A stretch of DNA of 64,000 nucleotides from contig JABLWY010000001.1 in NCBI GenBank assembly GCA_013178255.1, positions 490,503 to 554,502 on the forward strand. Reading direction: 5' to 3'. The stretch comes from Coprothermobacteraceae bacterium. GTDB lineage: Bacteria; Coprothermobacterota; Coprothermobacteria; Coprothermobacterales; Coprothermobacteraceae. Both the position numbers and the translations under genes were made by a program. Positions 16,725 through 25,419 of the stretch are shown here, in pieces. The notes under the pieces were generated by a model. The model saw only the letters and a program-made list of their open reading frames with translations. It ran no database searches and was not told where the DNA came from. Within the stretch, counting starts at the first letter, position 1. Each line of letters begins with the position of its first letter.

Positions 16725-19700
16725 ATGCTAACAGAGGGCGTGATTGTCAAGAGTTACTACTGGGAGGAACCTGTCTTAATAAAGAAAGTTGAGCAAGTTC
16801 CTGACGGATATCGCATTGTGGGTGAGACGGTCAATTCGCACAGGCACGTGGATGACATTATTCCCAACGATATTCTTCCTGAACTCGAAGTGATGAGCGC
16901 TCGAAGAACATATACTGCTGATCCGGAATTGGTTTTTCTTGCATTAGAGGCTTTGAGGTACAGATACATAAGCAGTTTTGATCCATTCTTGGCACTCAAC
17001 GTTTCGAAAATTGATCCTTTGCCTTTCCAGATAGAAGCGGTCTACGGTTACGTGCTCAGGCTCCCTCGGATCAGGTTCATGATTGCTGACGACCCTGGTG
17101 CGGGCAAGACCATAATGGCGGGCTTAATTGTTAAGGAGCTGAAATTGCGCGGCGTAGTAGAGAGGGTGCTAATCGTTGTTCCGGGCCAGTTAAAGGATCA
17201 GTGGCGGCGAGAGCTGAAAGAGAAGTTTCAGGAGAGTTTCACTGTCGTTGATAGGAGCACCTTCGATAACACGTATGGCGAGAGCCCGTGGGAGAAGTAC
17301 AGTCAAGTAATCACTTCCATGGATTTTGCCAAACAAGATGAAATCCTGCAGACACTTACATCGGTGAATTGGGACTTGGTGATAGTGGACGAGGCCCACA
17401 AGATGGCGGCCTATGAGTACGGTAACAAGCAAAGTAAGACGGCAAGATATAAGTTAGGAGAAGTACTTTCTAGGACTTCAACGCATTTGCTGTTTCTCAC
17501 AGCTACCCCTCACAAAGGTGACCCAGAGAATTTCAGATTGTTCCTAGACTTGCTCGAACCGGGATTTTTCGCGGAACCGAATGCCTTAGAAGATTCCATA
17601 CGAAATCGCGACAATCCTCTTTTCATCAGGAGATTGAAAGAAGACCTTAGAGACTTCGAGGGGCGGCCGATTTTCACGAACAGGTATGCACGAACCGTAA
17701 AGTACAGGCTTTCGGATCCTGAGAAGAGGCTTTACAACAAAGTTTCTGAGTACGTAGTGAGGCAGTACAGCGCAATTGGAAACGCGAACAGTAAACGTAG
17801 TATAACTTTTGCTTTGCTCATATTGCAGCGGAGAATGGCATCGAGCACTTACTCTCTGTTGAAATCTTTAGAGCGGCGCAAGAAGCGGTTAGAGGAGCTT
17901 CTAAGAAGTGGAGGTCTAGAGCAGAAGAAAACTTTGTTGCTACAGCCTCAGGAGCTGGAGGACTTAGAGGAGAGTGAGCGATGGAAGATAGAGGAAGATT
18001 GGGAGGCAGTTTCCACTGCAAAGAACACCGAGGAACTCAAGAACGAAATACAGACCTTGGAGGAACTTATTTCTTTGGCTGAAGAGGTCATCCGAAGTGG
18101 AACTGAGGTAAAGCTAAATGAACTCAGGAAAGCCATAGACGAAGCGCTTCAGCGCATCACAGAAATGGGCGGTAACCGAAAAATCCTTATTTTCACCGAA
18201 TCGAAGGATACGCTTGATTACCTGGTCAGTAACCTACGGTCTTGGGGGTTCAGGGTCAACTACATCCATGGTGGCATGAGTCTCGAAGAAAGAATAGCAG
18301 CTGAGAGGGAGTTCAAGAATGAAACAGAGATCATGGTAGCTACAGAAGCGGCGGGAGAAGGCATCAACCTGCAATTCTGCCACGTAATGATAAACTACGA
18401 CATCCCGTGGAATCCCAATCGGTTGGAACAGAGGATGGGCCGAATACATCGATACGGTCAACAGAAAGACACATACATGTTCAACTTGGTGGCAGAGGAT
18501 ACAAAAGAGGGAATCGTTCTCTCTAGGCTTTTCGATAAGTTAGATGAGATAAGGACGGCGCTAGGCTCTGACAGAGTCTTCGATGTCATAGGCGATATAT
18601 TTGCCGGCAGGGATCTCCAAGATCTATTAGTGGAAGCAATACTGAACGCTAAATCGATGGACGAGATTGTAAGAGAAATTGATGCTATGGTTGACGAAGA
18701 GAGTATCAAGCGCGTCAAAGAGGCATTGGGAGAAAGCTTAGCGACAAAGAATATAGACTACACGCGTATCAGGGAGCTGGCTGAAAAAGCGAGAGAGTTC
18801 AGGATAGCTTCTTCATACATAGAACAGTTCACACAGAGGGCTTTAAAGCAGCTTGGCAGGGAGCTTAGACTACGTAAAGACGGCTTCTATGAACTGAACT
18901 CGGTTCCGTTTGAGCTTCAGAGTATTGCCTCAGATCCGCAGTTCAAGCTGAAATATGGAAGTCTTAACAAGTCTTTTCAAGAAATGACCTTCGATAAGGA
19001 GGTTGCGTTCAAGAATCCTGATGCAGAGTTTGTCTCTTTTGGTCACCCTCTATTGGAAGCCATCATAGAATGGCTACGGGTCAACTGCTTCGAAGCACTG
19101 CAGCAGGGGGCAACTTTCGCAGATCCAGAAGGTCGCCTTGACGGCTACTTGTGGTTCTACGAAGGTGAGGTTAGAGACGGCACAGGCACCACAGCTGCAA
19201 AGAAGCTATTCGCAGTATTCACGAGTGGAACTGAGCGAGCGGTGGTTAATCCAGCCATAATATGGGACTTACCTCCGTGCGCAAACTGTGCTGTTGAGGG
19301 CTGCGAGGACGAGTTGGCACCCCCCGAAGACGAAGTGCTGCGTGCTTTGAGACAATACAAAGAAGAAACGCTCGAAGAACGACAGAGGCAGGCTGAGGTA
19401 AAGCGCAAGTATGGTTTACGCTCCTTAGACTACCTCATAGGCATGTTGGACGCAGAGATAACAGCGTTGTTTGAGCGTCAGCTTAACGGTGAAAAAGTAG
19501 ATCTGCCACTGAACGATAAGCGGTTACGCAAAGAGCGCTACGAAGATGCACGTCGCAGACTCGAAGAGTTAATCAACCGCGAAACAAAGCTTGTTGTAGG
19601 GAGCCCAAGATTGGTTTCCGTCCTTCGAGTAGTACCCTTGAAAACAGAGTTGGTACCAGATCCCGAGATAGAGAGAGTGGGCATGGAGGTCGCCATGGAG

Positions 19701-20033
19701 TATGAGCGGACCAAGGGGAGGCAACCTGAGGACGTTTCGTCGCAGAACTTGGGCTATGACATCCGCTCTAAGGGAAACGGGGAAGTGAGGTATATAGAAG
19801 TGAAGGCTAGAGCAAAGACAGGAGAAATAGTACTTACACCTAACGAGTGGTTTAAAGCACAGGACTTGAGGGAGAGCTACTGGCTATACATAGTGGAGAA
19901 CGCTGCAGAGAATCCAGTGCTTCGTATAATAAACGACCCTGCGAACAAGTTGGCAGCTGAGCCTGTGATAAACATTGTTAGATTCAAGGTGCCCGTGGAG
20001 GAATGGAAGGGGAAAGGAGTTGTTGCCCAGTGA
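16725..20033 (+). CDS. Snf2/SWI2-type helicase with C-terminal DUF3883 domain
   Basis: A 1102-residue superfamily 2 DNA translocase. Walker A reads DDPGAGKTIMAG (residues 122-133), the DEAH box is VIVDEAHKM near 219-227, motif III is FLTATPHKGD and motif VI QRMGRIHRYGQ near 568-578. A coiled, charged insertion follows motif III. The C-terminal ~110 residues (GYDIRSK, YIEVKARAKTGEIVLT) match DUF3883, a restriction-endonuclease-like domain. ATG 16725 has GGTGAGGGT upstream. It is the first gene of a run that continues with DUF1156 methylase and DUF499 ATPase, a helicase/methylase/ATPase combination previously noted in prokaryotic defence islands. Confidence 0.9.
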   Translation: MLTEGVIVKSYYWEEPVLIKKVEQVPDGYRIVGETVNSHRHVDDIIPNDILPELEVMSARRTYTADPELVFLALEALRYRYISSFDPFLALNVSKIDPLPFQIEAVYGYVLRLPRIRFMIADDPGAGKTIMAGLIVKELKLRGVVERVLIVVPGQLKDQWRRELKEKFQESFTVVDRSTFDNTYGESPWEKYSQVITSMDFAKQDEILQTLTSVNWDLVIVDEAHKMAAYEYGNKQSKTARYKLGEVLSRTSTHLLFLTATPHKGDPENFRLFLDLLEPGFFAEPNALEDSIRNRDNPLFIRRLKEDLRDFEGRPIFTNRYARTVKYRLSDPEKRLYNKVSEYVVRQYSAIGNANSKRSITFALLILQRRMASSTYSLLKSLERRKKRLEELLRSGGLEQKKTLLLQPQELEDLEESERWKIEEDWEAVSTAKNTEELKNEIQTLEELISLAEEVIRSGTEVKLNELRKAIDEALQRITEMGGNRKILIFTESKDTLDYLVSNLRSWGFRVNYIHGGMSLEERIAAEREFKNETEIMVATEAAGEGINLQFCHVMINYDIPWNPNRLEQRMGRIHRYGQQKDTYMFNLVAEDTKEGIVLSRLFDKLDEIRTALGSDRVFDVIGDIFAGRDLQDLLVEAILNAKSMDEIVREIDAMVDEESIKRVKEALGESLATKNIDYTRIRELAEKAREFRIASSYIEQFTQRALKQLGRELRLRKDGFYELNSVPFELQSIASDPQFKLKYGSLNKSFQEMTFDKEVAFKNPDAEFVSFGHPLLEAIIEWLRVNCFEALQQGATFADPEGRLDGYLWFYEGEVRDGTGTTAAKKLFAVFTSGTERAVVNPAIIWDLPPCANCAVEGCEDELAPPEDEVLRALRQYKEETLEERQRQAEVKRKYGLRSLDYLIGMLDAEITALFERQLNGEKVDLPLNDKRLRKERYEDARRRLEELINRETKLVVGSPRLVSVLRVVPLKTELVPDPEIERVGMEVAMEYERTKGRQPEDVSSQNLGYDIRSKGNGEVRYIEVKARAKTGEIVLTPNEWFKAQDLRESYWLYIVENAAENPVLRIINDPANKLAAEPVINIVRFKVPVEEWKGKGVVAQ

Positions 20034-22738
20034 GTAGGCGCTTCATAGAGGTAAGTTTTCCTGTTGGTGCGGTGAGTGAGTATTCTGCGAGGGAGAAGAG
20101 CGTAGGCAGGACAGGGCACATTTCTACACTTCACATATGGTGGGCAAGGCGCCCATTGGCTTCTAGCAGAGCAACATCGTATGCAGCGATGATACCGTAT
20201 TCGGAGGATCCTAGCGAGGCAGAGCGGAAGCGGGACTTCATAGTAGAGCTATCCAAATGGGAGAAGCGCCTAGATCCTTACGTACTCAGGAAAGCGAGAG
20301 AAGACATACTAAGTTCTAATGGTGGGAAAGTGCCGAGGGTAATAGACCCGTTCTCAGGTGGCGGATCTATACCGTTGGAAGCGTTAAGGTTAGGCATGGA
20401 AGCTCATGCTAATGAATACAACCCTGTGGCGACCCTAATCTTGAAATGCACATTGGAGTATCCGGTAAAGTATGGCAAGGTAGAAAAGAGGAAGACGAGG
20501 CAAGGGCTTTACGAAGTTGAGGAGGACGTAATTCCACTTATAGAGGACGTAAAACGTTGGGGTTATTGGGTGTTGGAGGAGGCCCGCAAGGAGATAGGGT
20601 GGATCTATCCTGAGGGGGATAGCGGAGCAACACCTATAGCCTATTTGTGGGCAAGGACGATACCATGTCAGAACCCTGCTTGCCGAGCAGAGATACCGTT
20701 GATGCGTCAATACTGGTTGTCTAACAAGGAGAATAGGCAAGTAGCGTTGAAGCCAGAGGTAGTAGGGAAGAGGGTAGAGTTCAAGATAGTTGGTGACGAT
20801 GAGCCGATCCCGAAAAACTTTGATCCTTCCAAGGGGACTGTTGCGAGGGCAGTGGTAACGTGCCCTGTTTGTGGGAGTTCTATAGACGATAAGGACACGA
20901 GAAGGCTGTTCAGGGAAGGGCATGCAGGGGAGAGGTTAATTGCTGTAGTGGAGAATGCAGGGCGAGGTGAGGGCAAACGGTACAGGCTTGCTACGGAGGA
21001 AGACGTACAGGCTTACGAAAAGGCGAAGAGATTACTAGAAGCAAAGGCTAGGGAGTTAAGTGTTAAGTGGGGGATGTCAGCTGTGCCCGATGAGGCAGTC
21101 CCGGAGAAGGTGGACAACTTTGGAAGTGCGATAAACTACAGTTTCAAGTCTTGGGGCAAGTTGTTCAACCCGCGGCAGCAGCTGGTTATGATTATGCTAA
21201 CTGACGAGGTAAGAACGGCTTATGAGGAGATGCTGAAGGAAGGTTATGAGCCTGAATACGCCAAAGCAGTGGTTTCGTACATAGCTCTGGTAGTTAGCAG
21301 GTTGGCTGACACCAACTCTAACTTGTGTTCTTGGCACAACTCGTGGGAGATAGTCCGAAACACCTTTGCGAGGCAAGCTTTTCCGATGGTTTGGGATTAT
21401 GTGGAGACAAATGTCCTGTGGGCAAGGAACTACTCCTTTGAGTCTGTGCTTGTCAACAACGTCCTACAGGTTCTTGAGGACTTGTGCAGCTTGAAGAGCC
21501 TATCGAACAATCACGGGGAACTTCCTGTGCCCGTGGTGGTGCAGGGAAGCGCTACAGAACTTCCTTACCCTGACGAGTACTTTGATGCTGTGTTCACTGA
21601 TCCGCCCTACTACGACAACGTGCCTTACTCCCATTTGTCTGACGTGTTCTATGTGTGGCTCAAGCGAAGCGTAGGGCATTTGCATCCTGATTTGTTTGTA
21701 ACGCCACTTTCTCCAAAGTCAAAAGAAATAGTTGCCTATCCTTCGCTTCAGGGTGGCCAAGAGGGCGGTAAAGCTTTCTTTGAAAGCATGCTCGCCAAGG
21801 CATTTAAGGAGATGCATAGGGTACTCAAGCCTGACGGCGTAGCGGTCATTGTGTATACCCATAAGTCCACGTCAGGTTGGGAGACTTTGATCAACTCAGT
21901 TCTGAGTTCTGGGTTGACCGTTACGGCTTCATGGCCATTGGATACGGAAATGGAGCAAAGGCGGAATGCTCAGGGTACAGCTTCCTTAGCATCCTCCATA
22001 TACATCGTGGCGCGCAAGGAGAAGAAACAGGGTACTGGTTGGTATGCAGAAGTGAAGAAGGAGATTGAGACTCACTTACAAAACAAGCTTGACATGCTTT
22101 GGGCTGAAGGAGTGAGAGGAGGAGACTTCTTCATAGGTGCAATAGGGTCAAGCATAGAAGTGTTTGGGAAGTACGAGAAAGTGTTGGATTACGACGGAAG
22201 GGAGATAGGGACCTCTGAGCTCTTAGAGTACGTGCGGAAAGTAGTTACAGAATACGCTGTGAAACAGATACTACACAATGGCACAGCAGTAGAAGTGACG
22301 CCTTTGAGCAGGTTCTATGTACTTTACAGGTGGGAGTTTGGGGATAGCGAAGTAGAGTTTGACGAAGCGAGGAAACTGGCGAGTAGTGTAGGGATTGACT
22401 TAGAGAAGGCGATGAACAGGAGCTTCATAAGGAAGAACAAAGACAAGGTGAAGGTAGCGGGGCCTACAGAGAGGAAGGAAGAGGAGTTAGAGAAGCCCAT
22501 AGATGCTATAGATGTGTTGCACAAGGCGGCATTGCTTTGGGCTGAAGGCGACATAGAAGCGATAGCGGAGCTTTTAGGTGAGACAGGATACAAAGAGAGG
22601 GATTCTTTCTGGAGGCTAGCGCAGGCCATTGCAGAGTGCCTGAGTAGTGGGAGTAAGGAGAAGCAACTGTTAGAGGGGCTATTGGCGAGCAAAGACAGGG
22701 TACAGAAAGCGAAGACGAGGGGAGGAGGTTTGTTCTGA
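20030..22738 (+). CDS. DUF1156 DNA adenine methyltransferase (COG1743 type)
   Basis: Predicted N6-adenine DNA methylase. The DUF1156 N-terminus reads RFIEVSFPVGAVSEYSAREK and HIWWARRPLASSR; SAM-binding motif I is DPFSGGGSIPLEAL at about residue 104 and catalytic motif IV is TDPPYYDN near 522, with a 400-residue insert between them holding two Cys2 pairs (CQNPAC near 213, CPVCG near 278) that look like a zinc ribbon. GTG 20030 overlaps the helicase stop (GTGA) with AAAGGAG upstream and gives the usual short N-terminus; an ATG at 20003 would add nine residues. Stop overlaps the DUF499 start (TGATG). Confidence 0.9.
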   Translation: MSRRFIEVSFPVGAVSEYSAREKSVGRTGHISTLHIWWARRPLASSRATSYAAMIPYSEDPSEAERKRDFIVELSKWEKRLDPYVLRKAREDILSSNGGKVPRVIDPFSGGGSIPLEALRLGMEAHANEYNPVATLILKCTLEYPVKYGKVEKRKTRQGLYEVEEDVIPLIEDVKRWGYWVLEEARKEIGWIYPEGDSGATPIAYLWARTIPCQNPACRAEIPLMRQYWLSNKENRQVALKPEVVGKRVEFKIVGDDEPIPKNFDPSKGTVARAVVTCPVCGSSIDDKDTRRLFREGHAGERLIAVVENAGRGEGKRYRLATEEDVQAYEKAKRLLEAKARELSVKWGMSAVPDEAVPEKVDNFGSAINYSFKSWGKLFNPRQQLVMIMLTDEVRTAYEEMLKEGYEPEYAKAVVSYIALVVSRLADTNSNLCSWHNSWEIVRNTFARQAFPMVWDYVETNVLWARNYSFESVLVNNVLQVLEDLCSLKSLSNNHGELPVPVVVQGSATELPYPDEYFDAVFTDPPYYDNVPYSHLSDVFYVWLKRSVGHLHPDLFVTPLSPKSKEIVAYPSLQGGQEGGKAFFESMLAKAFKEMHRVLKPDGVAVIVYTHKSTSGWETLINSVLSSGLTVTASWPLDTEMEQRRNAQGTASLASSIYIVARKEKKQGTGWYAEVKKEIETHLQNKLDMLWAEGVRGGDFFIGAIGSSIEVFGKYEKVLDYDGREIGTSELLEYVRKVVTEYAVKQILHNGTAVEVTPLSRFYVLYRWEFGDSEVEFDEARKLASSVGIDLEKAMNRSFIRKNKDKVKVAGPTERKEEELEKPIDAIDVLHKAALLWAEGDIEAIAELLGETGYKERDSFWRLAQAIAECLSSGSKEKQLLEGLLASKDRVQKAKTRGGGLF

Positions 22739-25335
22739 TGAGACCGTTTTGGGAGGTAGCGATACCTCACGAGGATGTGTCTAGTGGAAGTTTCACTATG
22801 GACACATTTGCTGCTGACTTGTGGGCAGTGCATACGCAGAGGGCACCTGAAGAGTACAGGGATCCGAAAGTCTTCTTCGAACGGACCTATGAAACGAAGG
22901 GAATTCAAGAGGTAGCACAACTGGCGTTTGATCGCATACAGGGGAAACCGCGAGACGCTGTGGTTCAACTGCAGACACCTTTTGGAGGGGGCAAGACGCA
23001 CACGCTGATATACGTTTATCACCGCAGCAAGGAGTGGGGAGCAAAGACTTTCGTGTTCTCTGGGGACAAGTTTGGTGCTGACGACCGAACCATTTGGGAG
23101 GAACTGGAGTTCCAGCTCACGGGAAAGGTTGAGCGCTTCGCTGGAAAAACACCCCCTGGCGGTCAGAAGATCATAGAGTTCCTTGCTCAGCACCAACCGT
23201 TGGTTATGTTGATCGACGAACTCCACGACTACTTGGTCAAAGCCCAAGGGGCAAAAGTGGGGGACAGCACTTTAGCTACACAGACGTTGGTTTTTGTACA
23301 AGATCTGGTAACTGCCATAAGGCAACTCGACAGGGCTATCGCTTTCCTGAGCTTGCCTGCGAGTAGCCCGTACCCTGATGAGGCTTCCGTGCAGATACTT
23401 GAGAGCTTGAAGCGCGTGGTGGGAAGGGTAGAGATGGTCTTCTCACCTGTAGCTGATGAAGAGGTATCGTCAGTTATACGGCGCAGACTCTTCAAGTCCG
23501 TTAAGGAAAAAGAAGCGGAAGGCCTGATTAAGCAGTTCGTAGATTATGCTGGTGGCGAGAACCTCCTGCCGCAAGGGATTGAAAAAGGTAAGTATCGAGA
23601 TATGTTCATGCAAAGCTTTCCGTTTCAGCCTGAAGTGATTGATACGTTGTACACTCGCTGGGGGAGTCTTCCGAACTTTCAACGGACGAGAGGCGTTCTA
23701 AGGCTGCTAGCTTTGGTGGTGTACAACTTGATCCACTCTGGATCTAGGCGGCCATATATAAGACTTGCGGACTTCGACCTCGATGACAGGCGTATAAGGG
23801 AAGAATTAGTGAAATACATAGGCCAGGAATATGAATCTGTGATTGCGAGCGACATCTCTTCTGAAAGAGCTGGGGCGAAGCGCGTGGACGAGCTGCTTGG
23901 CAGCACATACAAGCCCTATCGGTTTGGCACAGCTGCAGCTACCACCATATTCATGTATTCATTCTCTGGCAGGCTAGAGCGTGGGGCAACTATCCAGGAA
24001 ATCAAGCTATCCGCTTGCGAAGTGGGCCAGCCCGCTAGCATAGTGGTGGAGGCTCTAGATAAGCTTAAAGAACATTTGTTCTATCTCTCCGATAGCGGCT
24101 GGTTCTTTACCAACAGGCCGAATCTTAACAAGGTGATGCTCGACAAGATGGACGGCATTACCGAAGAAGAAGTCAAAGAATTCGAGCGTCAGGTGTTGGT
24201 TGAAAGCTTGAACAGGAAGTTTGCAAATTACTTGTGGCCTGAACGCCCTGCTGATGTACCTGATGACGAAAGCCTTAAGTTGATAATCTTGCGCCGTAAA
24301 GATGAGGAACTGATGCAATTGATAAGGGATAATGTCGCCCAAGTCCCACGGCGGTTCAGGAACACATTGATATTCTTGTGTGGTAAGGACGATGAGAGAG
24401 TCGTCTTTACCGAGAAGGTAAAGCGGGCTCTAGCTTGGAAGATGGTCGAGGCAGACCGCTCGTTGACTCTTACGCAGGAGCAGCGCAAAGATGTAGGTGA
24501 AAAGGTACGCTCGGCACGAGACGATGCTCGACACTACCTCCGCAACGTATATCGGTTGGTGCTGCTTCCTGGTGGCTCAGGTTTTGAGGAAGTAGATCTT
24601 GGTATCGCGACCTACGGAGACACGTCGAAGATTGACGAGCAAGTGTATAACGCATTAAGGAGCCAGTCTAAGATCGTCGAAACACTTTCGCCAAAATTGT
24701 TGTTCGACAAGTACCTTGGCGAACAGAACTTCGTTGAGACAGCAGCCATCTACAGGGCTCTTTTGTCGGCGCCGGGTGAATTGCGTATCACTAGCAAAAG
24801 GGTGTTGGAAGAAGCAATCAGAAAGGGAGTTAAGGAAGAAATATTTGGTCTAGGGCGAAAAGTAGGGCCATCAGCGGAGTGCAAGCATTTCGGAGAAGAC
24901 TGCGAAGTCCGGTTCGATGTGGATGAAGTCATTATTCAGAGGGAGAGTTGCAAGACGCGCGGCGGCGAAGGCAGCTCTGGGACTGGTGGTGGCGGCGACG
25001 GAACAAAAGGAGAAGACGGAGGCGGGCAAGGAGAAGGTGAAGGCGAAATACATGCAGGTGCGGTTGTTAAGGAATTGGAGCTCGACCTTGATGTACCTGT
25101 AGGAAGTTTCTCCGCCATCGCCCAAATTGTCCCCTTTATGAAACTCAAGTTTACTGACTTGGAGATCCACGTTCGAATTGTTGCACACGGCGGTTCTTTG
25201 ACAAACAAGGATTACGAAGATAAAGTGATAGAAGCCCTGAAACTAGCGAATATCAAGATCGTGAAAGAGGAAAAAAGCACGAGTGGCCCAGAGACGGGAG
25301 ATGATCCGCGGACCGAACGTCTTCCATTCAATTGA
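22738..25335 (+). CDS. DUF499 family AAA-like ATPase (COG1483, PglY/BrxC-related)
   Basis: Large P-loop ATPase, 865 residues. Walker A is PFGGGKTHTL (about residues 81-90) and Walker B VMLIDELHDYL (about 155-165). Near residues 742-772 a glycine/acidic-rich linker precedes a final ~95-residue domain. The DUF499 family is always encoded with DUF1156 methylases, and distantly resembles the PglY/BrxC ATPases of BREX. Its ATG overlaps the methylase stop, so helicase, methylase and ATPase are translationally coupled. Role inferred: energy-dependent restriction or sensing of foreign DNA. Confidence 0.9.
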   Translation: MRPFWEVAIPHEDVSSGSFTMDTFAADLWAVHTQRAPEEYRDPKVFFERTYETKGIQEVAQLAFDRIQGKPRDAVVQLQTPFGGGKTHTLIYVYHRSKEWGAKTFVFSGDKFGADDRTIWEELEFQLTGKVERFAGKTPPGGQKIIEFLAQHQPLVMLIDELHDYLVKAQGAKVGDSTLATQTLVFVQDLVTAIRQLDRAIAFLSLPASSPYPDEASVQILESLKRVVGRVEMVFSPVADEEVSSVIRRRLFKSVKEKEAEGLIKQFVDYAGGENLLPQGIEKGKYRDMFMQSFPFQPEVIDTLYTRWGSLPNFQRTRGVLRLLALVVYNLIHSGSRRPYIRLADFDLDDRRIREELVKYIGQEYESVIASDISSERAGAKRVDELLGSTYKPYRFGTAAATTIFMYSFSGRLERGATIQEIKLSACEVGQPASIVVEALDKLKEHLFYLSDSGWFFTNRPNLNKVMLDKMDGITEEEVKEFERQVLVESLNRKFANYLWPERPADVPDDESLKLIILRRKDEELMQLIRDNVAQVPRRFRNTLIFLCGKDDERVVFTEKVKRALAWKMVEADRSLTLTQEQRKDVGEKVRSARDDARHYLRNVYRLVLLPGGSGFEEVDLGIATYGDTSKIDEQVYNALRSQSKIVETLSPKLLFDKYLGEQNFVETAAIYRALLSAPGELRITSKRVLEEAIRKGVKEEIFGLGRKVGPSAECKHFGEDCEVRFDVDEVIIQRESCKTRGGEGSSGTGGGGDGTKGEDGGGQGEGEGEIHAGAVVKELELDLDVPVGSFSAIAQIVPFMKLKFTDLEIHVRIVAHGGSLTNKDYEDKVIEALKLANIKIVKEEKSTSGPETGDDPRTERLPFN

Positions 25336-25419
25336 AGGCTGTGTTTCCGTTTATGTGCTCGAAGGCGTCGATAAGGAGCAAACGTTCGACGACCGTTTGA
25401 AATGTGAGAAGGTGGGAGG

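Noticed and set aside
16725-25335. Class 1 DISARM or BREX
   Set aside because: The helicase and methylase resemble DISARM parts in outline but drmA, drmB and drmC are absent; for BREX, PglZ, BrxA/B and BrxL are absent. Only the DUF499 ATPase has a remote BREX likeness.
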